Shown here: piece after piece, positions 1 to 11,096 of the stretch
Layout: every line of letters starts with the position of its first letter
Position numbering within the stretch: position 1 is the stretch's first letter
Source: Haemophilus sp. CCUG 60358
GTDB lineage: Bacteria; Pseudomonadota; Gammaproteobacteria; Enterobacterales; Pasteurellaceae
NCBI RefSeq assembly: GCF_001679485.1
Contig: NZ_LZOZ01000001.1
Span: 1-64,000, forward strand
Length of the DNA stretch: 64,000 nt
Direction: 5' to 3'
Translations under genes and position numbers: made by a program
Notes under the pieces: generated by a model
The model's database searches: none
The model's input: only the letters and a program-made list of their open reading frames with translations
Told to the model about the DNA's origin: nothing

Positions 1-282
1 CCGTGGGCGTTGGAGAATTGGTTGGGGCTGCTCCTAGTACGAGAGGACCGGAGTGGACGCACCACTGGTGTTCCGGTTGTGTCGCCAGACGCATTGCCGG
101 GTAGCTAAGTGCGGAAGAGATAAGTGCTGAAAGCATCTAAGCACGAAACTTGCCAAGAGATGAGTTCTCCCAGATTACAAATCTGTAAGGGTTGTTTAAG
201 ACTAAGACGTAGATAGGTCTGGTGTGTAAGCGGTGCGAGCCGTTGAGCTAACAGATACTAATTGCCCGAGAGGCTTAACTAT
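1..282 (+). rRNA. rrl: 23S ribosomal RNA, 3' end (partial)
   Basis: The window opens inside the last domain of 23S rRNA. The sarcin-ricin loop is visible near positions 35-50 (AGTACGAGAGGACC), the target of EF-G/EF-Tu binding in domain VI. The mature 3' end is placed near 282 by likeness to the E. coli end (GAGAGGCTTAAC...), so it is accurate to only a few bases. The 5' part lies outside the window. It is followed by a 5S gene in the usual 16S-23S-5S order. Confidence 0.95.
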
Positions 283-427
283 ACAACGCTCAAGGGTTTT
301 GGGTGTTGTGGTATACAAAACGAACTCAGAGAAGAAAGAGAAAGTTTTGAAGTGAATCAGCTTGTTTGGTTGTGAGCGCTAGAGATAGCGGAGCAGAGAG
401 AAAATAGAAAAGTTATTAAAGGAATAA

Positions 428-545
428 TCCTGGCGGCGATAGAGCGGTGGTCCCACCTGACCCCATACCGAACTCAGAAGTGAAACGCCGATGCGCCGAT
501 GGTAGTGTGGGGCTTCCCCATGTGAGAGTAGGACACCGCCAGGTA
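428..545 (+). rRNA. rrf: 5S ribosomal RNA
   Basis: The sequence matches gammaproteobacterial 5S rRNA along its length, including the conserved segment GGTCCCACCTGACCCCAT and the closing complement of TGGCGGCGA with the CCGCCAGG end. It lies about 145 bases after 23S and directly before a strong terminator, so it is the last gene of the rRNA operon. Ends are set by comparison with the E. coli molecule and may be off by a few bases. Confidence 0.95.
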
Positions 546-555
546 CTGAATGTAG

Positions 556-585
556 AACCCCGAGCTAAATGGCTTGGGGTTTTTG
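556..585 (+). terminator. Rho-independent terminator of the rRNA operon
   Basis: AACCCCGAGC (556-565) pairs with GCTTGGGGTT (571-580), with one G-U pair and a short loop, and is followed by a run of T. It ends the 5S transcript. Confidence 0.9.
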
Positions 586-666
586 TCTATGGAGTTTTGT
601 TAAAGATTACTTTGACACTATAAGCGCGGTAGAAAGTTAGGCTGTTTTTACGTAGAGAATATATAA

Positions 667-705
667 AAAGGAGTTTATCTCAAATATCTGGGGATAGACT
701 CCTTT
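667..705 (-). terminator. Hairpin terminator after glnE, possibly bidirectional
   Basis: AAAGGAGTTTATC (667-679) pairs with GATAGACTCCTTT (693-705) with one G-U. On the minus strand it directly follows the glnE stop and leads into a T-rich tail, so it should end the tsaE-amiB-mutL-miaA-glnE transcript. The stretch 586-666 holds nothing else I recognise. Confidence 0.75.
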
Positions 706-712
706 AATCTTT

Positions 713-3646
713 TTAAGAAAATAGCTTATTCCAGAAAGAACAAACAAACTCTCTTTCTTCTGCAAACGCCGAATCATCAACAATAACAGGATTTCCTAAT
801 AAGTTCAGATGATGAATTTTATTACGTAGTGTCACGTAGCAGGATTTGAGCTTTTCACATTCAGTTAGAGAAATAATGTGATACTCAGCCATTGAATCAA
901 AGATGCGGACGTTATCAGACCATTTTGTTAATATTGGATTAGCTGGGGCATTCGCGAGCATCAGATACTGGGCGATAAATTCAATATCAGTAATACCGCC
1001 ACGATCGGTTTTGATATTAAAAAAGCCGTCTTTTGTATGAGATAAATATTCGTACATTTTTTCACGCATTTCTCTTACTTCAATTTTTAGCTGATTAATA
1101 TCTCTTTGAGCAGAAAGTACATTACAGCGAATTTTTTCAAATTCTGCTTTTAATTCAGTTTCACCAAAAATAGCACGGCTACGGACAAGCGCTTGCTTTT
1201 CCCAAGTCCATGCTTCATTGAGTTGATAGTTTTCAAATGCTTGAAGTGAACAGCCTAATAAGCCCGCATCGCCTGAAGGACGTAATCGCATATCAATATC
1301 GTAAAGTACGCCTGCACTGGTGTTCATACTAAAAATGCTAACAATTTTTTGAGCCAATCTTAAATAGAATTGATTGCTATCAATGGACTTCTTCCCATCA
1401 ACAGTCACTCCTTCAACAGCTTGATATAAAAAGACTAAATCCAAATCAGATTTATAACCGAGTTCAATTCCGCCTAATTTGCCGTAGCCAATAACTAAAA
1501 AACCTTTTTCAGTTTTATCTACAAGATGTTCGGGGATCCCAAATCGTTGACTGACTTGTTGCCAAGCAAAATTGACAACGGCATCAATGATTGCTTCTGC
1601 CAGATAAGTGAGATGATCGCTTACTTTCATAACAGGCAATACGTCGAGAATATCGGCGGCTGCAACACGTAATAAAATGGACTGTTTGAATTGGCGTAAA
1701 CCGTCAATAAATTGTTCTTCATCATCTTGCGGTAATCGCAGCATATATTGCTTCAATTCATCAGGGTACTGTGTGAACGGTAATGGATTACGTAGTGCCT
1801 CAGTATTTAGTAATTCATCGAGTAGAATAGGGTGGCGAGCCACTTGTTCGGCGATCATCTGTGATTGCGAACATAGTTCAATAAGCTGCTCAATGGCTTG
1901 AGGATTTTCTAAGAGCAATTCCAAATAAGTCGTTCTACTCGCAATTTTATCGACAATATTGAGGATGCGTGGCAATAAAGTGCGGTAATTTTTTTGTTTA
2001 AATATTTGGGTGAAGATATTTGGCAATAAGTGAGCTAAAACTTCTCGACCTCGAGAGCCAATAACCCGGCGCGCAAGCCCATCTTTAAATTGAATAAGTT
2101 TATCTAAGATATCGGAAATCGCGTCTTCATCAATGTGATTATCGACTAGCATTTGTTCAATATCATCGAGATCACCTTCTAAAAAATCAATCCACTGATT
2201 ATTATCATCGTTAGGTTCATCTTTTTCTTCACCAATTAATACATCAAAAACTGACCGCACTTTTTGCTGGTGTGCCTGTAATGTTTGATAGAAATCATCC
2301 CAGTTTTCAATTGGATAAGATTTTATCGTAGCCTGATTGTTCTCATCTAAATAAGTGTATTCTCGACAAGCGACCATTAATCTAAGGCGATTTTCTTCAT
2401 CTGTTGGAAGTAGTTGCGTTTGTTGGTCATCAATGGCCTGAAGCACATTTTCTGTACGTCGTAGAAAGATATAAGCTTCTCTTAATTCACGGTATTGTTG
2501 AGGCGTAATTAAACCGAGATCTCGCATTTCAGGGAGAAGTTTAAGCAATTCATGTTGTTGGAGTTTGATCTCTCGTCCACCACGAATTAGCTGAAAAACT
2601 TGTACAATAAATTCGATTTCTCGAATCCCGCCTGCGCCTAACTTAATATTGTCTTTTAAGCCACGACGACGCACTTCACGCTCAATTTTACCTTTCATTT
2701 CACGTAATGCTTGAATCACACTAAAATCAATATAACGGCGATAAACAAAGGGGCGAAGTAATTGTTGTAAGGTTTTTGCATTGGGATCTTGCTCATCTGC
2801 GCCTAAAATACGCCCTTTTATCATGGCATAGCGTTCCCAGTCTCGCCCTTGATCTTGGTAATATTGCTCCATTGCAGAAAAACTTAAGGCAAGAGCCCCG
2901 CTGCCACCAAAAGGGCGAAGGCGCATATCCGTACGATAGACAAAACCATCTGGCGTGAATTGATCTAAAGCATTGATCAGACGTTGTCCTAAACGGGTAA
3001 AAAATTTGGCGTTGTCAATGGCTCGTCTTGCACCAATGGTTTCTCCCTGTGAAGGGTAAGTAAAAATTAAATCAATATCAGAGGAGAAATTTAGTTCAAA
3101 ACCACCTAATTTTCCCATGCCAAGAATATAGAGTTGCTGTGGGTTGCCATTTTCATCGCAAGGCGTGCCCATTTCTTCGCAAGCTTGTTTGTACAGCCAA
3201 TCTCTCGCACCAATGATAAGGCTCTCAGCAAGTTGAGAAAGACGAATAAAAATTTCTTCTACGGTGGCAAGATTCAAGCTTTGACAGAAACTAAGTTTTG
3301 CCATTTCTTGATTACGAAAATTTCGTAGCGTTTTGTAAAGCTGTTCTTCGTTTTGGATAGTGGAGAGTTGGTCAGCTAAACGGCTAGTATAATGTTGACA
3401 ATCTGAAAATTGAGGAGGTGTTTGCCACCATTGGGCTAAAAAGTGCGGTTGTTTTTTTAAGACTTTTTCCAAGAAATCAGACAGACTGATGGCATAGTTT
3501 ATTTGTCCGATTGGTGTCGTGAAATCTGTCGCGTCCCGCTCGATTTGTTGGGTTATTTCATCAAGATTCATTTCAGGGAAATGTTGGCAAAGCACTTCGC
3601 CAAGTTGAATGAGTTTTTCAGTCGAAAGCGGAAGTGAAAGCGCCAT
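713..3646 (-). CDS. glnE: Bifunctional glutamine synthetase adenylyltransferase/adenylyl-removing enzyme
   Basis: Cytosolic enzyme that adenylylates and deadenylylates glutamine synthetase to tune nitrogen assimilation to the cell's glutamine status. The 977-residue length fits the family. Two nucleotidyltransferase domains are visible, each with the G-x-G-K-L-G-G-x-E-L ... S-D-x-D-L motif: the N-terminal one at about residues 176-194 and the C-terminal one at about 715-735. In the family the N-terminal domain removes AMP and the C-terminal one adds it. The start lies just 3 bases after the miaA stop, so it is the last gene of the tsaE-amiB-mutL-miaA-glnE run. No glnA or glnB is nearby. Identification is secure. 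Confidence 0.96.
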   Translation of the reverse strand: MALSLPLSTEKLIQLGEVLCQHFPEMNLDEITQQIERDATDFTTPIGQINYAISLSDFLEKVLKKQPHFLAQWWQTPPQFSDCQHYTSRLADQLSTIQNEEQLYKTLRNFRNQEMAKLSFCQSLNLATVEEIFIRLSQLAESLIIGARDWLYKQACEEMGTPCDENGNPQQLYILGMGKLGGFELNFSSDIDLIFTYPSQGETIGARRAIDNAKFFTRLGQRLINALDQFTPDGFVYRTDMRLRPFGGSGALALSFSAMEQYYQDQGRDWERYAMIKGRILGADEQDPNAKTLQQLLRPFVYRRYIDFSVIQALREMKGKIEREVRRRGLKDNIKLGAGGIREIEFIVQVFQLIRGGREIKLQQHELLKLLPEMRDLGLITPQQYRELREAYIFLRRTENVLQAIDDQQTQLLPTDEENRLRLMVACREYTYLDENNQATIKSYPIENWDDFYQTLQAHQQKVRSVFDVLIGEEKDEPNDDNNQWIDFLEGDLDDIEQMLVDNHIDEDAISDILDKLIQFKDGLARRVIGSRGREVLAHLLPNIFTQIFKQKNYRTLLPRILNIVDKIASRTTYLELLLENPQAIEQLIELCSQSQMIAEQVARHPILLDELLNTEALRNPLPFTQYPDELKQYMLRLPQDDEEQFIDGLRQFKQSILLRVAAADILDVLPVMKVSDHLTYLAEAIIDAVVNFAWQQVSQRFGIPEHLVDKTEKGFLVIGYGKLGGIELGYKSDLDLVFLYQAVEGVTVDGKKSIDSNQFYLRLAQKIVSIFSMNTSAGVLYDIDMRLRPSGDAGLLGCSLQAFENYQLNEAWTWEKQALVRSRAIFGETELKAEFEKIRCNVLSAQRDINQLKIEVREMREKMYEYLSHTKDGFFNIKTDRGGITDIEFIAQYLMLANAPANPILTKWSDNVRIFDSMAEYHIISLTECEKLKSCYVTLRNKIHHLNLLGNPVIVDDSAFAEEREFVCSFWNKLFS

Positions 3647-3649
3647 AAT

Positions 3650-4603
3650 TTACCCCTTAAAATGTTCGTCAATCTTGCGTAGTACGATTTCTTTGGCCTG
3701 TTGCGGTTGTAGACTATCTAGCCAATTTAATGGTGTTTTCCAGCCGCGTAGCCAGGTGATTTGTCGTTTGGCTAATTGTCGAGTTGCACAAATACCGCGG
3801 AAGACCATTTCTTCATGATCATAGTCACCACGTAAATATTCCCACATTTGGCGATAGCCCACACAGCGGATAGAAGGCAAATCTGGATGGAGATCTTCTC
3901 GTTGGTAGAGTTTTTCCACTTCTTCTTGGAAACCTAATTCGATCATTTTATGAAAACGTTGTTCGATACGTTGATGTAGTACCGAACGATCTTCTGGTGC
4001 AATAGCAAATTGTAAAAATTGATAAGGCAATTCTTCGCCTTTTTGTTCGGTTAATTCTGTTAATGATTTGCCCGTTAAATAGAATACTTCTAATGCACGA
4101 TTAATACGCTGTGAATCATTTGGGTTGATACGCTCTGCCGAAATAGGATCAATTTTTTGTAATTCTTGATGAAGTGCTGGCCAGCCAAGTTTTTGCGCTT
4201 TTTCTTCAATCTCTAATCGTAACTTTTCATCAGCAGATGGAAGGGGGGAAAGTCCCTCAATCAATGCTTTGTAATACAACATGGTGCCGCCAACCAAAAG
4301 CGGAATTTTGCCTTGCGCGGTAATATCGGCCATTTCTCTGAGCGCATCGTCACGAAAATTCATCGCAGAATAACTTTCAGCGGGATCTAAAATATCAATT
4401 AAGCGGTGAGGGGCAAGGGCTAGTTCTTCTTTAGAAGGCTTTGCCGTACCAATATCCATACCTTTATAAATTAATGCAGAATCGACACTGATCACTTCCA
4501 CTGGCAGGCTTTGACGTAATTGAATAGCAAGATCCGTTTTTCCTGAGGCCGTCGGTCCCATCAGAAAAAGTGCGGTTGGTTTGGAGTCAGTTTTTTGTGT
4601 CAT
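3650..4603 (-). CDS. miaA: tRNA dimethylallyltransferase
   Basis: Adds a dimethylallyl group to N6 of A37 in tRNAs reading UNN codons, the first step towards ms2i6A, which stabilises codon-anticodon pairing. The 317 residues carry the P-loop GPTASGKT (16-23) and the following [16 protein letters not shown] segment typical of IPP transferases. It starts one base after mutL stops. In E. coli miaA is followed by hfq and hflX; here glnE follows, an arrangement I recall from H. influenzae as well. Confidence 0.96.
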   Translation of the reverse strand: MTQKTDSKPTALFLMGPTASGKTDLAIQLRQSLPVEVISVDSALIYKGMDIGTAKPSKEELALAPHRLIDILDPAESYSAMNFRDDALREMADITAQGKIPLLVGGTMLYYKALIEGLSPLPSADEKLRLEIEEKAQKLGWPALHQELQKIDPISAERINPNDSQRINRALEVFYLTGKSLTELTEQKGEELPYQFLQFAIAPEDRSVLHQRIEQRFHKMIELGFQEEVEKLYQREDLHPDLPSIRCVGYRQMWEYLRGDYDHEEMVFRGICATRQLAKRQITWLRGWKTPLNWLDSLQPQQAKEIVLRKIDEHFKG

Positions 4604-4604
4604 A

Positions 4605-6452
4605 TTACAAATCAGTTAAAAAGGGCTGCCAGTTAATCGGTTTCAGTAATGTATTAAATTTCTCTTGATGAGCTTTATTCAGTAAGCGTTCCGTTTCACT
4701 TAATAAGCTGACTGCATCTGCTAATACTTGAATCGGTTTCACCTCTAGCACATGACAAAGTGCGGTCAGAAAATCAGGCATATTTTCTACATGTTTAGCA
4801 AGTAGGCTCACCACACATTTTTGTAAATTTTGTGTACGTAAAACCGCAGGCACTTTGTTTAATGTGAGGCGTAGCTGGGCTTCATTTTCAATAAATTCAA
4901 AACCACTTTGTTGGAAAAAAGCTTTTTGTTTTTGCCATTGTTCAAATTGTTTTTCATCTAAGCGAAAAATAATCGGAATGAGCAATGGCTGTTGTGAAAC
5001 TTCACCTTGTTGTAAGGTTAATTCATAATTTAAGGTTTGCAATTTAGCTAATGACATCAAATAAAACTGCTGATTTTGTTGTAAAAGCAATGCTTTATTT
5101 TCAATTAATGCTAATGCGCGTAAATAGCCTGTTTCACTTGTCTGTGGGAGTTGTTGTTCAACGACAGGTTTTGTTAAAACTTGAGAATTTTCCGCAGGAC
5201 GTACTAATTCACCATATAAGCGTTGTTCCGTCTTTGTAGGTTGTTCGCGATAACTATATGACGGAAGGTATTTACTACGGTTTGAAAAGTGCGGTCGATT
5301 TTCCGATTGTTTTTCACGAGATTGATGATAATTTGAGGCGAAAATATTTTGCCCTGCCGCTGCACGATTGGGTTTTGTTTCATAGTGCGTTTGATACGAA
5401 GCTGAAGGCTCTCTTGCCTCATTTATCGCTGGCGCTAAATCCAATTCAGCTTGAGGAATGGCATTGAGTGCATTTGTTACACCTTGGCAGATAAAATCAT
5501 GAATTAAACGCGCTTGATGGAAACGAACTTCGTGTTTTGTTGGATGCACGTTGACATCGACATCATGTGGATTGAGATCGATAAATAGCACAAATGCAGG
5601 GTATTGCTCAGTATGCAAATGCTCCGCATAAGCTTGACGAATGGCGTGGGTGATCACTTTATCGCGCACCATTCGTCCATTGATATAGCAATAGCTCAAA
5701 TCATTTTGAGAACGTGTAAATTCAGGTGTCGCCACCCAGCCAGAAAGATGCAAATCATCATGTTTCCAATCAATGCGTAAGGCATGTTGCACAAAATCAT
5801 CGCCACAAATGGCGGCAACACGTTTGAGCTGTTGTTCTTCATTCGTTGCAGGACGATATTGTCGAATAATTTTGCCGTTATGTGTGAGCGTAAAAGCAAT
5901 ATTGAATTTTGCTAAAGCAATTCGGCGAATGACTTCATCTATATGAGCAAATTCTGTTTTATCAGTGCGTAAGAATTTACGGCGAGCAGGCGTGTTGAAA
6001 AAGAGATTAGCCACTTCAACCGTTGTACCAACAGGGTGAGAAGCAGGTTTAATTGTGGTTTCCATCTCTCGCCCTTGCGCATAGACTTGCCATGCTTCAT
6101 TTTGCTCTGCTGTGCGAGAGGTAAGGGTTAGACGAGAAACTGAGCTGATACTGGCAAGGGCTTCACCACGGAAACCTAAACTTAAAATGGCTTCGAGATC
6201 ATCAAGATCGGCAATTTTACTGGTTGCATGTCGAGCGAGTGCGAGACTTAATTCTTCTTTAGGAATACCACTGCCATTATCTCGAATACGAATTAGGCTG
6301 GCGCCACCATTTTCAATATCAATATGAATTTTATTGGCACCGGCATCAAGGCTGTTTTCCACCAATTCTTTCACCACAGAAGCAGGGCGTTCGACCACTT
6401 CACCTGCGGCAATCTGATTAGCCAGTTGTGGAGAAAGAATTTTGATTGCCAT
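4605..6452 (-). CDS. mutL: DNA mismatch repair protein MutL
   Basis: Mismatch-repair matchmaker ATPase that links MutS bound at a mismatch to MutH and UvrD. The GHKL ATPase domain is at the N-terminus: [11 protein letters not shown] (catalytic Glu29), RDNGSGI (57-63) and GFRGEAL. A low-complexity linker rich in Q, S and N (about 340-430) leads to the C-terminal dimerisation domain. The 615-residue length is normal. The end lacks the DQHA(x)2E(x)4E endonuclease motif, as in species that use MutH. Translationally coupled to miaA. Confidence 0.97.
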   Translation of the reverse strand: MAIKILSPQLANQIAAGEVVERPASVVKELVENSLDAGANKIHIDIENGGASLIRIRDNGSGIPKEELSLALARHATSKIADLDDLEAILSLGFRGEALASISSVSRLTLTSRTAEQNEAWQVYAQGREMETTIKPASHPVGTTVEVANLFFNTPARRKFLRTDKTEFAHIDEVIRRIALAKFNIAFTLTHNGKIIRQYRPATNEEQQLKRVAAICGDDFVQHALRIDWKHDDLHLSGWVATPEFTRSQNDLSYCYINGRMVRDKVITHAIRQAYAEHLHTEQYPAFVLFIDLNPHDVDVNVHPTKHEVRFHQARLIHDFICQGVTNALNAIPQAELDLAPAINEAREPSASYQTHYETKPNRAAAGQNIFASNYHQSREKQSENRPHFSNRSKYLPSYSYREQPTKTEQRLYGELVRPAENSQVLTKPVVEQQLPQTSETGYLRALALIENKALLLQQNQQFYLMSLAKLQTLNYELTLQQGEVSQQPLLIPIIFRLDEKQFEQWQKQKAFFQQSGFEFIENEAQLRLTLNKVPAVLRTQNLQKCVVSLLAKHVENMPDFLTALCHVLEVKPIQVLADAVSLLSETERLLNKAHQEKFNTLLKPINWQPFLTDL

Positions 6453-6460
6453 AGGATTCC

Positions 6461-8074
6461 TTATTTTTCTTTAAGTTTGATTTTTTGCCCAGTCACGACT
6501 TTGCCGTTTTTCAATGTTGGATTCAGTTTTAAAAGATGATTAACCGGTACATTGTATTCACGAGAGATGGCATAGATAGTTTGATCGGCTTTCACCGTAT
6601 GGTAAAGTGGGATTTCTTTCTTGCCATTATCTTTCCTCTCATTCCCTTTTGAAGAAGTGTCTTTTTTATCGTTGTCTTTTTTCTCAGGCTCTTTTTTACT
6701 CTCGGTTTTTTCTTGTTTTTTATCTTTTTTAGAAACCGCTTTTTCAGCTTCAACAATCTTGCTGTTTTTTCCTTTGTTATCGGCTTTGGCTTTATCATCT
6801 GATTTAGGTTTTTCTTCTACCTTTTTGCCTTTGCCGTTATCCGGAATTTTAATGGTTTCATTTAACCAGAGTTCTTTACGTTTTAGTTTATTTAACTCAA
6901 TAATTTCACTGACTTTTACATCGTATTTGTTTGCCAGGCTACCAATGCTTTCACCTGGTTTTACTTTATGACGTACGCCGCTGTCTTTGACATCGGAAGT
7001 GCGGTCTGATTTTTCTATGTTTTTCTCTTCTTTTTTAGTTGGTTCTTCCGCTTTTTTGACTTTGCCATTATCAGGAATCTTAATGGTTTCATTTAGCCAA
7101 AGTTCTTTGCGTTTCAGTTTATTTAACTCAATGATTTCGCTGACTTTGACATCATATTTATTTGCTAGGCTACCAATGCTTTCACCTGGTTTCACTTTAT
7201 GGCGAATACCGCTGTCTTTCACATCGGAAGTGCGGTCTGATTTTTCATTATTTTTGTCGTTTGATTTTGTAGATTTGCTGTCTTGCTCATCACTAGGTGG
7301 AACAGCAATCGATTTTAAATTACCATTGCGATAAGCGACTAAGCCTTCATAAATCATATAAGCAATACGACGACGATAAGCAATGGTATTCAGTTTTTGT
7401 TCTTCTTCCATATTGGAAAGGAAGCCTGTTTCCACCAGAACAGAAGGAATGTCGGGTGAACGTAATACGCCAAGGCTTGCATGTTGTGGTGTGCTGCGGC
7501 TTAATGAGGTCACGCGAGCAAAGCGACGTAAAATACTGTTGCCGAGTTCATAACCTGTGCGTTGGCTGTGACCAAATTGCAGGTCGAGTACAGTTTGATC
7601 TAAATATTTGTCATTGTTATTGGAAAGTACTTTTCCTGCACCACCTAAAAGCTCAGAGCGTTTTTCATCGTCTTCTAACCATTGACCCATTTCATCGTTG
7701 GCACGGCGATTGGATAGCACCCAAACAGATGCACCACGTTGGTCTGCATTAAGAGAGGAGTCGGCATGGATAGACACGAGAAAATTTGCTTTGTATTTAC
7801 GTGCAATTTCAGAGCGTTCTGGTACAGAAATGTAGTAATCGCTACTGCGTGTTAAGACGCCTTTGAAATTAGGATCTTTATCTAATAAGGCTTTTAATTC
7901 TCGAGCAATCGAAAGGGTGACATTTTTTTCATAAATGCCGAGATTTTTTCCGATAGCACCGGGATCTTTACCGCCGTGGCCAGGATCAATAGCAATTGTC
8001 CATTGTGGGGCAGCAAATACGGTGGTAGAAATTAGAGAAAATATTCCAAAAAGAAACGAAAATTTTGCTTTCAT
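6461..8074 (-). CDS. amiB: N-acetylmuramoyl-L-alanine amidase with three LysM modules
   Basis: Periplasmic zinc amidase that splits septal peptidoglycan so daughter cells separate. Residues 1-22 form a signal peptide. The amidase_3 domain follows at about 25-255, with [12 protein letters not shown] (zinc His), SIHAD and a late ETGFLSN (catalytic Glu). The C-terminal half is Lys/Glu-rich and holds three LysM domains; the first two are almost identical 62-residue copies, the third is the last 45 residues. I chose the ATG at 8074, which gives a clean signal peptide; a TTG nine bases upstream is also possible. It follows tsaE by 11 bases. LysM domains should anchor the enzyme to the cell wall. 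Confidence 0.94.
   Translation of the reverse strand: MKAKFSFLFGIFSLISTTVFAAPQWTIAIDPGHGGKDPGAIGKNLGIYEKNVTLSIARELKALLDKDPNFKGVLTRSSDYYISVPERSEIARKYKANFLVSIHADSSLNADQRGASVWVLSNRRANDEMGQWLEDDEKRSELLGGAGKVLSNNNDKYLDQTVLDLQFGHSQRTGYELGNSILRRFARVTSLSRSTPQHASLGVLRSPDIPSVLVETGFLSNMEEEQKLNTIAYRRRIAYMIYEGLVAYRNGNLKSIAVPPSDEQDSKSTKSNDKNNEKSDRTSDVKDSGIRHKVKPGESIGSLANKYDVKVSEIIELNKLKRKELWLNETIKIPDNGKVKKAEEPTKKEEKNIEKSDRTSDVKDSGVRHKVKPGESIGSLANKYDVKVSEIIELNKLKRKELWLNETIKIPDNGKGKKVEEKPKSDDKAKADNKGKNSKIVEAEKAVSKKDKKQEKTESKKEPEKKDNDKKDTSSKGNERKDNGKKEIPLYHTVKADQTIYAISREYNVPVNHLLKLNPTLKNGKVVTGQKIKLKEK
6827..7243 (-). repeat. Tandem LysM-module duplication inside amiB
   Basis: Two copies of a 186-bp segment (7058-7243 and 6827-7012) lie 231 bp apart. 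They encode 62 residues starting [12 protein letters not shown] that differ at one position only. Each copy carries an uptake signal (7228-7236 and 6997-7005). The near-identity at protein level, with some synonymous change, suggests a duplication kept similar by conversion or still young. Confidence 0.9.
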
Positions 8075-8085
8075 GTAAATCAATT

Positions 8086-8556
8086 TTATAGTTGTGTCAG
8101 AATATGCTCGCCCACTGAGTTTTGAGCAATTAGCGTAATGTTGCGAGCATCGTCGTAATAGTCAATATTCACCAATAAATCAGCTCCAGGCAAGATACCT
8201 TCACCTTTTTCTGCCCATTCGATTAAGCAGATGCAATTTTGGCTGAAATAATCACGAATACCCATAAATTCCAATTCTTCAGGATCGGCAAGACGATATA
8301 AATCAAAGTGATAAATCATTTTTCCTGCAATGTTATATTCTTCCACTAAGGTATAAGTAGGACTTTTGACATTGCCTTGGTAGCCTAAACCTTGCACCAT
8401 TCCACGAGTCAGGGTGGTTTTTCCCGCACCAAGATCGCCATTAAAATAAAGCACAATAGCGTTATCTTTCGGTTGTTTTACAAGCACTTCTGCGAGTTTT
8501 TTACCAAAACGGAGCATCGTGCCTTCATCAGGAATGTATTGGGTTAATTCGGTCAT
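8086..8556 (-). CDS. tsaE: tRNA threonylcarbamoyladenosine biosynthesis ATPase TsaE
   Basis: ATPase partner of TsaB and TsaD in making t6A37 on ANN-decoding tRNAs; essential in many bacteria. The 156 residues hold the P-loop GDLGAGKTT (40-48) and, further on, [10 protein letters not shown] and HFDLYRL, all typical of the YjeE/TsaE family. First gene of the operon tsaE-amiB-mutL-miaA-glnE, an order shared with E. coli as far as miaA. The ATG at 8556 is the only sensible start; no longer N-terminus is needed. Confidence 0.95.
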   Translation of the reverse strand: MTELTQYIPDEGTMLRFGKKLAEVLVKQPKDNAIVLYFNGDLGAGKTTLTRGMVQGLGYQGNVKSPTYTLVEEYNIAGKMIYHFDLYRLADPEELEFMGIRDYFSQNCICLIEWAEKGEGILPGADLLVNIDYYDDARNITLIAQNSVGEHILTQL

Positions 8557-8633
8557 TATTAGAGTGATTTTTTAGGTTAAAGTTTCTGGGGGATTTTATC
8601 GTATTTTGAAGGGAATATGTAGGGAAAATACAA

Positions 8634-8664
8634 TAAAAAATCCGCTGCTTTTCAGCAACGGATT
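8634..8664 (-). terminator. Terminator of the tRNA-Gly pair
   Basis: On the minus strand AATCCGTTGCTG (8664-8653) pairs with CAGCGGATT, then a T-rich tail runs to about 8634. It lies directly after the second tRNA in reading direction. Confidence 0.85.
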
Positions 8665-8671
8665 AAGAATT

Positions 8672-8747
<76 letters not shown>

Positions 8748-8767
8748 AGGGCATTCATGTGAAAATT

Positions 8768-8843
<76 letters not shown>

Positions 8844-8868
8844 ATTTCACATTGGTGAATGAGGCATC

Positions 8869-8896
8869 ATTATACGAAAAAATTTATTCAACGCAA
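8869..8896 (-). promoter_or_regulatory. Sigma-70 promoter for the tRNA-Gly pair
   Basis: On the minus strand TTGCGT (8896-8891), a 16-base gap and a perfect TATAAT (8874-8869) stand 25 bases before the first tRNA. This spacing and the perfect -10 suit a strong stable-RNA promoter. Confidence 0.7.
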
Positions 8897-8936
8897 GCGC
8901 AGATTTCGCAAATGATTGAGTTTGCCTAAGTTTTCA

Positions 8937-9485
8937 TCAACCCAGATTAATAAAGTGCTCACGGTAGTAAGCTAACTCTTTAATTGATTCACGAATATCA
9001 TCAAGGGCTAGATGAGTATTGCCTTTTTTGAACCCGTCTAAAATTTCTGGTTTCCAGCGAGAAGCCAATTCTTTTAATGTGCTGACATCCACATGGCGAT
9101 AGTGGAAATAATCCGCTAAATCAGGCATATATTTATAAAGAAAGCGTTTATCTTGTGCGATGCTGTTGCCACAAATCGGTGAAGCACCTTTCGGCACCCA
9201 GCGTTTTAAAAAATCTAATGTTTGTAATTCTGCTGCACGTTCAGTGAGTTTGCTCGCTTTAACACGGTCAACTAAGCCATTTGCTGTGTGGGTTTTTACG
9301 CACCATTCCGACATTTTGTTTAATAATTCATCACTTTGATGAACTGCAATCACAGGTCCTTCAGCTAAAATATTGAGATCTTTATCTGTCACAATGGTTG
9401 CGATTTCAATAATGCGTTCTTTTTCAGGATCTAATCCGGTCATTTCTAAATCGATCCAAATCAGATTTTGTTTATCTAATTGCAT
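8937..9485 (-). CDS. orn: Oligoribonuclease
   Basis: 3'-5' exonuclease that degrades 2-5 nt RNAs, including pGpG, to mononucleotides; essential in several gammaproteobacteria. DEDDh family: WIDLEMTG (Asp12, Glu14), later [11 protein letters not shown] and [11 protein letters not shown] start it at the ATG at 9485 (MQLDKQ), giving 182 residues, the family length; an upstream in-frame ATG would add 24 residues overlapping the region in front of rsgA. Divergent from rsgA, with 75 bases between. Confidence 0.95.
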   Translation of the reverse strand: MQLDKQNLIWIDLEMTGLDPEKERIIEIATIVTDKDLNILAEGPVIAVHQSDELLNKMSEWCVKTHTANGLVDRVKASKLTERAAELQTLDFLKRWVPKGASPICGNSIAQDKRFLYKYMPDLADYFHYRHVDVSTLKELASRWKPEILDGFKKGNTHLALDDIRESIKELAYYREHFINLG

Positions 9486-9560
9486 AATATAAGGTATCCT
9501 ATAAACATTTTTAATCCCGTTTATTTTAACGAAAAACATCGGAAAAAACGACCGCACTTT

Positions 9561-10598
9561 ATGAGCAAACGTAAACTAACGCAAAATCAAACTCGTCGAA
9601 TTCAATCAAATAACGCGAAAGCCTTGCATCGCCACAAGAAGAAAGAAGTGGAATGGCAAGATGATATGCTAGGCGAAAGCCAAGATGGGGTAGTCGTTAC
9701 GCGTTACTCAGTTCATGCAGATGTGGAAAATGCACAAGGCGAAATTTTCCGTTGTAATTTACGTCGTACACTTTCTAGTCTCGTGGTTGGAGACAAAGTG
9801 ATTTGGCGACAAGGCAATGAACAGCTCCAAGGTGTGAGTGGCGTGATTGAAGCCATTCACCCAAGACAAAACGAAATTGCTCGTCCAGATTACTATGATG
9901 GGCTGAAACCAATAGCGGCCAATATCGATCGTATTATTATTGTTTCTGCGGTGGTGCCGGTACTTTCACTCAATATTATCGATCGTTATTTAGTGGTGTG
10001 TGAAAATGCGGGGATCGAACCTGTCATTGTGGTGAATAAAGGCGATTTACTGAATGCTGAGCAAGAACAGGAAGTGGAAAGCCAATTACAGATTTACCGT
10101 GATATTGGTTATCAGACCATCATCATTTCTGCTGAAACCGGAAAAAATATGGAAAAATTGACAGCACTTTTAAGTGATGGCACATCCATTTTTGTGGGGC
10201 AATCTGGGGTAGGCAAATCCAGTTTAATTAACCATATTTTACCGACAGTCAATGCACAAGTAGGCGGTATTAGTGAAACCTCAGGCTTGGGTCAACATAC
10301 CACAACTTCTTCTCGTTTATATCATTTGCCACAAGGCGGCAATTTGATTGATTCACCAGGGATTCGTGAGTTTGGTTTATGGCATTTGGAGCCTGATCAA
10401 ATCACCAAAGGCTATCGTGAATTTCAATATGTCTTAGGCACGTGTAAGTTCCGTGATTGTAAACATTTGAACGATCCTGGCTGTGCATTACGTGAGGCTG
10501 TTGAAGCAGGTCGGATTTCACCGATACGCTATGAGAATTATCATCGCCTCATTGAAAGCTTGAGTGAGACGAAATCACAACGCCATTTTTCTGCGTAG
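9561..10598 (+). CDS. rsgA: Small-subunit ribosome biogenesis GTPase RsgA
   Basis: Circularly permuted GTPase that checks late maturation of the 30S subunit. Motifs appear in permuted order: G4 NKGD (159-162), G1 GQSGVGKSS (213-221), G3 DSPG (264-267). A C-terminal zinc knuckle follows (Cys295, Cys300, His302, Cys308). The N-terminal OB fold lies at about 40-105 after a basic tail. The start at 9561 gives [13 protein letters not shown] and 345 residues; an uptake signal (9551-9559) sits directly before this ATG, so no classical ribosome binding site is seen there. Confidence 0.96.
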   Translation: MSKRKLTQNQTRRIQSNNAKALHRHKKKEVEWQDDMLGESQDGVVVTRYSVHADVENAQGEIFRCNLRRTLSSLVVGDKVIWRQGNEQLQGVSGVIEAIHPRQNEIARPDYYDGLKPIAANIDRIIIVSAVVPVLSLNIIDRYLVVCENAGIEPVIVVNKGDLLNAEQEQEVESQLQIYRDIGYQTIIISAETGKNMEKLTALLSDGTSIFVGQSGVGKSSLINHILPTVNAQVGGISETSGLGQHTTTSSRLYHLPQGGNLIDSPGIREFGLWHLEPDQITKGYREFQYVLGTCKFRDCKHLNDPGCALREAVEAGRISPIRYENYHRLIESLSETKSQRHFSA

Positions 10599-10639
10599 TA
10601 TATCTTTTACTCAAATTAGGTATGCAAACGTTTAAATTT

Positions 10640-10655
10640 TGTGATGTAGCTCAAT
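10640..10655 (+). promoter_or_regulatory. Candidate CRP site upstream of ptsHI-crr
   Basis: TGTGATGTAGCTCAAT matches the CRP consensus TGTGA-N6-TCACA fully in the first half and at 3 of 5 positions in the second. It lies 105 bases before ptsH. CRP control of ptsHI is known in E. coli; here it is inference. Confidence 0.5.
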
Positions 10656-10760
10656 TTTTTTTGTGTTTTGCCTTGATTATTGGGCATTTAATAGCGATAC
10701 TACCAACGATTTATAGATTAAATTGCTTAAATTTTACTATTATTAAATAGAGGTAACATT

Positions 10761-11018
10761 ATGTTCTCAAAAGATGTAGAAATTACAGCCCCTAATGGTT
10801 TACACACCCGTCCAGCGGCGCAATTTGTTAAAGAAGCGAAAGCCTTTGCTTCTGATGTAACAGTCACTTCTGGTGGAAAAAGTGCAAGTGCGAAAAGCTT
10901 ATTTAAGCTACAAACCTTAGGTTTGACGCAAGGAACTGTAATCACCATCTCGGCTGAAGGTGAAGACGAACAAAAAGCCGTTGAACATTTAGTAGCATTA
11001 ATTCCTACTTTAGAATAA
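10761..11018 (+). CDS. ptsH: Phosphocarrier protein HPr
   Basis: Cytosolic phosphocarrier of the PEP:sugar phosphotransferase system, taking phosphate from enzyme I and passing it to EIIA proteins. The 85 residues carry the active His15 (GLHTRPAA) and Ser46 in the [10 protein letters not shown] segment; Ser46 is a regulatory site in Firmicutes but not normally used here. First gene of ptsH-ptsI-crr, preceded by GAGGTAAC as ribosome binding site. Confidence 0.97.
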   Translation: MFSKDVEITAPNGLHTRPAAQFVKEAKAFASDVTVTSGGKSASAKSLFKLQTLGLTQGTVITISAEGEDEQKAVEHLVALIPTLE

Positions 11019-11024
11019 TTGACG

Positions 11025-11060
11025 ATAGCCACAGGATTCCTATTCTGTGGCTATTGTTTA
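11025..11060 (+). terminator. Hairpin between ptsH and ptsI (partial terminator)
   Basis: ATAGCCACAG (11025-11034) and CTGTGGCTAT (11045-11054) form a perfect 10-bp stem with a 10-base loop, followed by TGTTTATTT. The tail is T-rich but interrupted, which fits partial read-through and would give more HPr than enzyme I. Confidence 0.7.
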
Positions 11061-11096
11061 TTTAGCCTTTAATAAATTATTTCGGAATGTAAAATT

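Noticed and set aside
705..713. A gene in the 586-712 gap
   Set aside because: Only the shared hairpin terminator is seen; no frame with a ribosome binding site fits.
6621..7334. Two plus-strand frames with a repeated Ser/Phe-rich peptide
   Set aside because: They are antisense to the duplicated LysM part of amiB; the repetition comes from that gene.
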